Shown here one piece after another: positions 59,278 through 64,000 of a stretch of DNA of 64,000 bases (the first letter of the stretch is position 1; every line of letters starts with the position of its first letter). Source of the stretch: CAVSJJ01 sp963771015 (lineage in GTDB: Bacteria; Actinomycetota; Actinomycetes; Actinomycetales; Dermatophilaceae); contig CAVYRN010000010.1 in assembly GCA_963771015.1 (NCBI GenBank), positions 68,634 to 132,633 on the forward strand, written 5' to 3'. A program made the translations under genes and the position numbers. Under the pieces are notes generated by a model that saw nothing but the letters and a program-made list of their open reading frames with translations, did no database searches and was not told the DNA's origin.

Positions 59278-60233
59278 GTCGGTTGAGGATCCCGCCGAGG
59301 GCCACGGCCGCCGCCCTGGGGGCGCTGGCCGTCCTCGACGTCGTCCTCGTCGTGGGTGCGCTGAGGTCGACGGGCACCACCGCGGCCGCCGGAGCAGACA
59401 CAACAGGCGTCGTCGCGACCTCGTCGCCGTCGGCCTCCCCCACCTCGTCGAGCCCGAGCCCGACGGGGTCGCCCAGCAGCCCCGTCCGCCCGGCCGGGGC
59501 GCCGCTGCAGACGATGCTCGTCGGCGTGAGCCGGACGGTGGCCTGGCGGATCGGGGTCGGCTCCTGCGACCAGGGTGGGGCCAGCGTGGCGGTCACCACC
59601 GACGGCGGTGCGACCTGGACGGACGGCACGACCCCGTTCTCGACGATCGTCCGCGGCAAGGCGACGAGCGGCCGGTCGGCGTTCGTCATCGGCGCCGGGT
59701 CCGGCTCCGGGTCCGGCTGCGCGCCGGCCTATGCGAGCACGGGGAACGGCGGCGGCACCTGGTCCGCCGCGGGCCTGCTGGACCGGGCGTGGTACCGCGA
59801 CCCGGCCCGGCCGACGGTCGTCCACGCGCCGGGGCCGGCGACGTCCTCGCCCTGCGGCCGGGGGGACGTCCTCGACCTCGCGGTCATCTCCTACTCCCGG
59901 GCGGACGTGCTCTGCGCGGGCGGGGCGGTCCGCACGACGAGCACCACCGGGGCGTCCTGGTCGCAGGTCGGCCGGGTCCGCGGGGCGGTGGCGCTCGCGG
60001 TACCCGTGGCCAGCCCGTCGCTCAGCTACGTCGCCGTGCTCGGCGAGGCGGGCTGCTCCGGGGTCTCGATCCAGCGGCTGGGCCAGCGCAAGCCCCTGTC
60101 GTGCGTCACCGTCGCGTCGACCGGCCCGCCGGGGGCGGTGGCGCTGGCCGTCGTCGACGGTGGGGGCTGGCTGGCCGTCGACACGAGGACCTGGCGGTCC
60201 ACCGACGCCCTGGCCACGTGGAGCGCCGCCTAG
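59274..60233 (+). CDS. Membrane-anchored BNR/sialidase-like repeat protein, unknown function
   Basis: 319 residues. An N-terminal membrane anchor (ATAAALGALAVLDVVLVVGAL) is followed by a Ser/Thr/Pro linker. The outer domain has BNR-type motifs TTDGGATWTDG, STGNGGGTWSAAG and TSTTGASWSQVG, suggesting a beta-propeller with four or more blades and paired cysteines. The GTG overlaps the phosphatase stop, so the two are co-translated. This pairing suggests a role in surface-polysaccharide export or sensing, but it is unproven. Confidence 0.75.
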   Translation: MSRLRIPPRATAAALGALAVLDVVLVVGALRSTGTTAAAGADTTGVVATSSPSASPTSSSPSPTGSPSSPVRPAGAPLQTMLVGVSRTVAWRIGVGSCDQGGASVAVTTDGGATWTDGTTPFSTIVRGKATSGRSAFVIGAGSGSGSGCAPAYASTGNGGGTWSAAGLLDRAWYRDPARPTVVHAPGPATSSPCGRGDVLDLAVISYSRADVLCAGGAVRTTSTTGASWSQVGRVRGAVALAVPVASPSLSYVAVLGEAGCSGVSIQRLGQRKPLSCVTVASTGPPGAVALAVVDGGGWLAVDTRTWRSTDALATWSAA

Positions 60234-60309
60234 CTCGTCGGTGCGCGTGGACCCGTCTTGATCGGTATGCCCGCACCGGCCGGATCCGCCGGGCCGAGCG
60301 CGGCCGGGC

Positions 60310-61773
60310 TCAGCGGCCGCGCGCGCTCTCGGCCGCCCGGGAGGACCGGGTCGCGGAGCGGTCCGCCTTCTTGTCGGCCTTGCCGCCCGCCTTGCTCCGC
60401 TCCTTGGCCCGCGCCCGAGGGGTCTGCGAGGCGTACCCGCCGTAGTAGCTGTAGGCGTCGGCGCCCTTGGTGGCGATCCGGTTGACGACGAGCCCGAGAA
60501 CGGTGGCCTGGACCGCCTCCAGGGCCTGCAGCGCCCGGCCGAGATGGTCGCGGGTGGCCAGCCCCGCCCCGACGACGACGACGGTGCCGCCGGCGACGGT
60601 GCTCAGCACGGCGGCGTCGGTGACGGGCAGCAGCGGCGGGGCGTCGATGATGACGATGTCGAAGCGGTTCTCCAGCTCGCGCAGGGTCCGCTCCATCTGC
60701 GATGAGCCGAGCAGCTCGCTCGGGTTCGGGGGGATGGGTCCGGACCCGAGGACCCAGACGTCTGCCTTGGCGAACTGCTGGAGCGCGTCGCGGACGTCGA
60801 CCCGCCCGATGATGACGTCGGTGAGACCGACCGACCCGTCCAGGCCCATGTAGTCCAGGAGCTTGGGCCGACGCAGGTCGGCCTCGACGACGCAGACCCG
60901 GGAGCCACCGGCCGCCATCGTGATGGCGAGGTTCGCGGCGGTGGTCGTCTTGCCCTCGCCGGCGACCGACGAGGTGAAGACGATCGAGCGCGGGTGCTCG
61001 GCGACGTTGACGAACTGGAGGTTGGTCCGCAGGGCCCGGAAGCCCTCGGCCCGCAGGCCGTGCGGCGCGGCCTGGACGATGAGGGGGTGCTTCGCGCCCT
61101 CGGGGTCGAACGGGATGGCGCCCACCACCGCGGCGTCGGTGACCTCGGCGCAGTCGTCCTGGCCCTTGATGGTCGTGTCGAGGAGGTCGCGAAGGAGGGC
61201 CAGGCCGAAGCCGGCCAGCAGGCCGAGGACCAGTCCCAGGGCGAGGTTGCGGACCGGGCGCGGGCTGACCGGCGCCGTCGGGACGCTGGGCGCGCTGACG
61301 ATGCTGACCTTGACGGGGCTGGGTGAGCTCTCCGACACCGACTCGAGATCGGCCACGGTCGTGGTGAACTGCTTCCCCACCGCGTCCGCGATGTCGGCTG
61401 CCTGCTGGGGGGAGGGGTCGTCCACGGCGACGTGGATGATCACGGTGTTGAGCGGGACGGTGGCGGTGATGCGCTGGGCGAGCTTGTCCGCCGTCGTGCT
61501 CAGGTGGAGCTGGTCGATGACCGGCCCGAGCACGGCCGGCGTCGAGATGATGTCGGCGTAGGACTGGACCCGCTGCTGGGTGAAGCTGCTCCCCTGAAGG
61601 AGCGCGGTGGGGTCGCCGCCGCCGGAGGTGGAGACGAAGAGCTGGGTCTGGGCCTGGTAGACCTTGGGGCTCAGCGAGGTCCCCAGCGCGGCCGCCGCCA
61701 CGGCGACCAGCACGGCCGCGACGATGACGCGCCATCTCTTCCGGATGACCCGGAAGTAGTCCCGAAGCTCCAC
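60310..61773 (-). CDS. Polysaccharide biosynthesis tyrosine autokinase (Wzz-BY-kinase)
   Basis: 487 residues. The N-terminal Wzz domain is flanked by two membrane helices (VIVAAVLVAVAAAALG; LALGLVLGLLAGFGLAL). The cytoplasmic BY-kinase has Walker A SSVAGEGKTTTAANLA, Walker A' VVEADLRRP and Walker B IVIIDAPP. Near the end YSYYGGY is the tyrosine cluster for autophosphorylation, followed by a Lys/Arg-rich tail. It regulates polymer length and export of a surface polysaccharide. GTG 61773 is the start; the opposite-facing phosphatase is a likely partner. Confidence 0.9.
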   Translation of the reverse strand: MELRDYFRVIRKRWRVIVAAVLVAVAAAALGTSLSPKVYQAQTQLFVSTSGGGDPTALLQGSSFTQQRVQSYADIISTPAVLGPVIDQLHLSTTADKLAQRITATVPLNTVIIHVAVDDPSPQQAADIADAVGKQFTTTVADLESVSESSPSPVKVSIVSAPSVPTAPVSPRPVRNLALGLVLGLLAGFGLALLRDLLDTTIKGQDDCAEVTDAAVVGAIPFDPEGAKHPLIVQAAPHGLRAEGFRALRTNLQFVNVAEHPRSIVFTSSVAGEGKTTTAANLAITMAAGGSRVCVVEADLRRPKLLDYMGLDGSVGLTDVIIGRVDVRDALQQFAKADVWVLGSGPIPPNPSELLGSSQMERTLRELENRFDIVIIDAPPLLPVTDAAVLSTVAGGTVVVVGAGLATRDHLGRALQALEAVQATVLGLVVNRIATKGADAYSYYGGYASQTPRARAKERSKAGGKADKKADRSATRSSRAAESARGR

Positions 61774-62174
61774 GACCTGCCCAACTCGCCGAGGCCGGCC
61801 ATGCGCCGACCGTTCCCCGCAAGGCTACTTGCCCCTGAGCGAGTCCGCCCGAGGGAGGTCAGGACTCGTGTGTCGCTGAGCGCCCGGCCGGTCGTGGGGA
61901 ACGAGCGCGCGACGCCAATTCTGGCCCCCTCTCGGGGCCAGGCACTTCTGGCCTCGCGGACTTTGCGGTGCCACGTTACGGAAGAGGACATTATGAAAGG
62001 CTTGCCTAATCTCACTTGCCGCACGACGTTACGGCGCCATGACAGATGAAACATTTCATGACGCAAGAAATGGGGACAAGCAACCATCCTCCGGCCATTT
62101 CTCACAACCCTTGCCACGAGTCGATAGAGTGTCGCGGTCATCGATGCTCCCAGCGCCGGAGGGAAGGGAGTCCC
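61774..62174. other. Regulatory region between divergent BY-kinase and polysaccharide genes
   Basis: 401 bases with no convincing gene until the leader frame at 62175. The part from 61960 to 62130 is clearly AT-richer than the rest of the window (GACATTATGAAAGG, GATGAAACATTTCATG, with ATGAAA-TTTCAT as a small dyad at 62046-62059). CACGTTACGG / GACGTTACGG recurs at 61972 and 62026. This is where promoters and operators for both directions should lie. Confidence 0.6.
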
Positions 62175-62243
62175 ATGCCGACACACACCAGCCTGCTCAT
62201 CCATCGCTGGGCCTGGGCGCTGGCCTCCTGGTTGGCAACGTGA
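62175..62243 (+). CDS. Possible 22-residue leader peptide, translationally coupled
   Basis: ATG 62175 follows a very strong ribosome site (GGAGGGAAGGGAG, 62157-62170). The 22-codon product MPTHTSLLIHRWAWALASWL.. contains three Trp and ends ACG TGA, where TGA overlaps the GTG of the transferase (GTGA, 62240-62243). The transferase itself has no separate ribosome site, so the short frame may exist to load ribosomes or to regulate. In-frame extension upstream to an ATG at 62049 is less likely. Confidence 0.55.
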   Translation: MPTHTSLLIHRWAWALASWLAT

Positions 62244-63211
62244 CGTCACCCTTCATCCTCAGCCTCCTGGTCACCCTGGCGGCAGCGCCGGCGGTACGGT
62301 GGCTGATGCTGCGCCGAGACGTGATCGACATTCCGACCGCCCGGTCGTCACACACGAACCCGACACCCCGCGGCGGCGGCCTCGCCTGCATCGTCGGCGT
62401 GGTGGCCGCCATGGTCGTTGCGGGTGCATCGGGTCTCGAGGTCCGGTGGCCGCTGATCGGCGCGGCTGTCGCGCTCTCCCTCGTCGGCCTCCTCGACGAC
62501 AGCCGGGGCTTGGGCGCCATCAGTCGACTGACCGCCCAGGCCGTCGCCGGCGGTGCCATGGGCTGGGCTGCCGGTGGAGGCTGGCTGATCGGCGCCGGTG
62601 CCGCCATCGCGCTCGTGGTCGTGAACAGTGTCAACTTCATGGACGGCATCAACGGCATCACCAGCCTGAGCGTCGCCGTCTGGGGTGCGACGGCCTGGCT
62701 GGTTGGCCTGGCGGCTGGCGCGAACGGCCTGTGGGTCATCGGGGCGGCAACAGCCGGCGCAGCCCTCGGTTTCCTCCCCTGGAACGCCCCCCACGCCAGA
62801 CTGTTCCTGGGCGATACGGGGAGCTACCTCTTCGGAGCCCTGATCGTCGGGGGGATCATCGTCGGACTCTCTCGCAACGCCTCGCCCCTGGTGCTCGCCG
62901 CCCCCCTGGTCATCTACCTGGCCGACACCGGGTCGGTGCTGGTCCTCCGCGCCAGCCGAGGCGAGCCCCTGATGACAGCCCACCGGGGCCACGTCTACCA
63001 GCTGCTCACCCGCGACCCGCGGGTCCCTCACATCTTGGTGTCGACGCTCGTCGCTCTGCTGGCGGCCATCGTGACGGTGGCGGTGGCCCGCGCCCCGCTA
63101 TGGGCTGCCCTGTCGCTTTCGGCGGTCATCTGTGCTGCGTATGTCACCATCCCGAGGGTCGCCGTGCGGCGAGCGGAGGGTTCGCTGCGCCCGGCCGGAG
63201 ACGGAAGATGA
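62240..63211 (+). CDS. Polyprenyl-phosphate glycosyl-1-phosphate transferase (MraY/WecA-like)
   Basis: 323 residues with about ten membrane helices. Conserved motifs: DIPTARSSHTNPTPRGGG near residue 32, LVGLLDDSRGLG (DDxxG-like Asp pair) near 80, NSVNFMDGINGI near 130 and FLGDTGSYLFGAL near 190, with HRGHVYQLL at the C-terminal loop. It transfers a sugar-1-phosphate to undecaprenyl phosphate, starting a lipid-linked repeat unit. GTG 62240 overlaps the leader frame; its stop overlaps the glycosyltransferase ATG. Confidence 0.88.
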   Translation: MTSPFILSLLVTLAAAPAVRWLMLRRDVIDIPTARSSHTNPTPRGGGLACIVGVVAAMVVAGASGLEVRWPLIGAAVALSLVGLLDDSRGLGAISRLTAQAVAGGAMGWAAGGGWLIGAGAAIALVVVNSVNFMDGINGITSLSVAVWGATAWLVGLAAGANGLWVIGAATAGAALGFLPWNAPHARLFLGDTGSYLFGALIVGGIIVGLSRNASPLVLAAPLVIYLADTGSVLVLRASRGEPLMTAHRGHVYQLLTRDPRVPHILVSTLVALLAAIVTVAVARAPLWAALSLSAVICAAYVTIPRVAVRRAEGSLRPAGDGR

Positions 63212-64000
63212 TCGTCGGCCTCGTCTCGCACTGGTACGACCCCGAGGGCGGGGCTGCCGCTGGGCCTGGCACCGTGGCGCGCCTCCTTCGCGACCGGGGC
63301 CATGACGTGCACGTCCTGACGGGCTATCCGCACTACCCCGAAGGCAAGATCTTCGACGGCTACCGCATCCGCCCGTACCTGCGCGAGGAGATGGACGGCG
63401 TGACAGTTCACCGGGCGCCGGTCTACCCGAGCCACGACACCCGGGCGGCAAGGCGTGCGGCGAGCTACCTCAGTTTTGCGTTCTCCGGTGCCGCGCTCGC
63501 GGCCCACGCACTGCGCACGGTGGACGTCGCTCTCGTCTACTCCACGCCGGCCACGGCCGCCATTCCCGCCATGGCGTTGAAGCGACTGTCGGGGGTGCCC
63601 TATGCCTTGTGGGTCCAGGACCTGTGGCCGGATTCGGTGACGTCCAGCGGCTTTCTCGACGACGCCGGTGAAGGGACGTGTCGACCGGGCTCTTCATCGG
63701 TTCTGCGACCTGACCTATCGGGACGCGAGCCGGGTTGCCGCCATCGCGCCGGGAATGCTCGACCGCATAGCGCAGCGCGGGATCCCGCTGTCGAAGCTGC
63801 GACTGGTTCCCAACTGGGCCGACGAGGACTCCTTCCACCCCGCGACTGCGGGCCAGGTGGTGCGCCAGACGGTCGGGCCGCTGCGCCCCTTCTCGGTGAT
63901 GTATGCCGGCAACTTCGGCGAGATGCAGAGCCTGGACACGGTGATCGAGGCGGCCGAGATCCTTCGGGGTCGCCCGGACATCGGGTTCGTGCTGGTCGGG
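63208..64000 (+). pseudogene. GT4-type glycosyltransferase (partial at right edge, one-base frameshift)
   Basis: ATG 63208 overlaps the transferase stop (ATGA). The N-terminal domain reads MIVGLVSHWYDPEGGAAAG, VHVLTGYPHYPEGKIFDGY and YALWVQDLWPDSV, typical of WbuB-like GT4 enzymes. Near 63667 the register is lost; the next frame continues without a stop as RVDRALHRFCDLTYRDASRV, LVPNWADEDSFHP and VMYAGNFGEMQSLDTVIEAA to the window edge. One extra base (or two missing) would explain this. The continuation is clearly the donor-binding domain, so sequencing error is as likely as a real lesion. Confidence 0.78.

Noticed and set aside
62039..62239. N-terminal extension of the glycosyl-1-phosphate transferase from ATG 62039
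   Set aside because: The added 67 residues are hydrophilic, AT-rich in origin and lack a ribosome site, whereas GTG 62240 begins right at the first membrane helix.
1..64000. GTATGCCG considered as a polar Chi- or KOPS-like word
   Set aside because: 33 copies on one strand and 24 on the other is too even over a single window to be an orienting motif, unless the origin or terminus lies inside.

Overview
The window is about 70% G+C or higher, densely coding and rich in four-base stop/start overlaps (ATGA, GTGA). GTG starts and leaderless promoters are common. Gene content (GuaB1-type GMP reductase, PPOX/F420 protein, heliorhodopsin, S53 and G1 peptidases, LitR/CarH regulator) points to an actinomycete, most likely order Micrococcales and perhaps Intrasporangiaceae. 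That placement is an inference from gene content and composition only. No rRNA, IS element, integrase or CRISPR array was found.

Layout. 1-4.9 kb: a LitR/CarH-type B12 photoreceptor-regulator with DUF1295 on the plus strand, divergent from a FAD oxidoreductase - DUF1365 - cyclopropane-synthase operon. The shared promoter lies inside three direct repeats that look like a CarH operator. 4.9-14.7 kb: DUF445, GuaB1, a cysteine-desulfurase-like enzyme, a large secreted protein with 14 RCC1 repeats, a PHP phosphoesterase, and a small HTH/Clp-N pair with twin palindromic operators. 14.8-20 kb: tRNA-Glu, tRNA-Asp, an esterase, a SulP transporter, a PPOX protein, a 44-residue basic protein and tRNA-Phe. 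20-25 kb: an accessory stretch with an AbiE-like toxin-antitoxin pair and an astacin metalloprotease. The protease carries eight ETIKERIP-type octapeptide repeats and overlaps a gene for a graspetide-type ATP-grasp ligase. This pair is the best candidate here for an undescribed system.

25-38 kb: S53 peptidase, second SulP, cupin, a three-gene GH130/glycosyltransferase operon facing another glycosyltransferase, a secreted 5'-nucleotidase and a G1 (eqolisin) peptidase. 38-46 kb: CPBP protease, NarL-type two-component system with an orphan receiver, HtrA-like protease, acid phosphatase, methyltransferase. 46-57.5 kb: cupin/TetR pair, pirin, heliorhodopsin, P3A proton-pump ATPase, MFS, a secreted hydrolase and GlpD. 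57.5-64 kb: FKBP lipoprotein, then a surface-polysaccharide region (LMW tyrosine phosphatase, BY-kinase, polyprenyl-phosphate glycosyl-1-phosphate transferase, glycosyltransferase cut by the right edge).

Two window-wide observations. The octamer GTATGCCG/CGGCATAC occurs at least 57 times by eye, against about two expected from composition, and forces rare codons in many reading frames. Four otherwise well-conserved genes (near 28.9, 46.5, 58.4 and 63.7 kb) each carry one single-base frameshift, which may be sequencing error.
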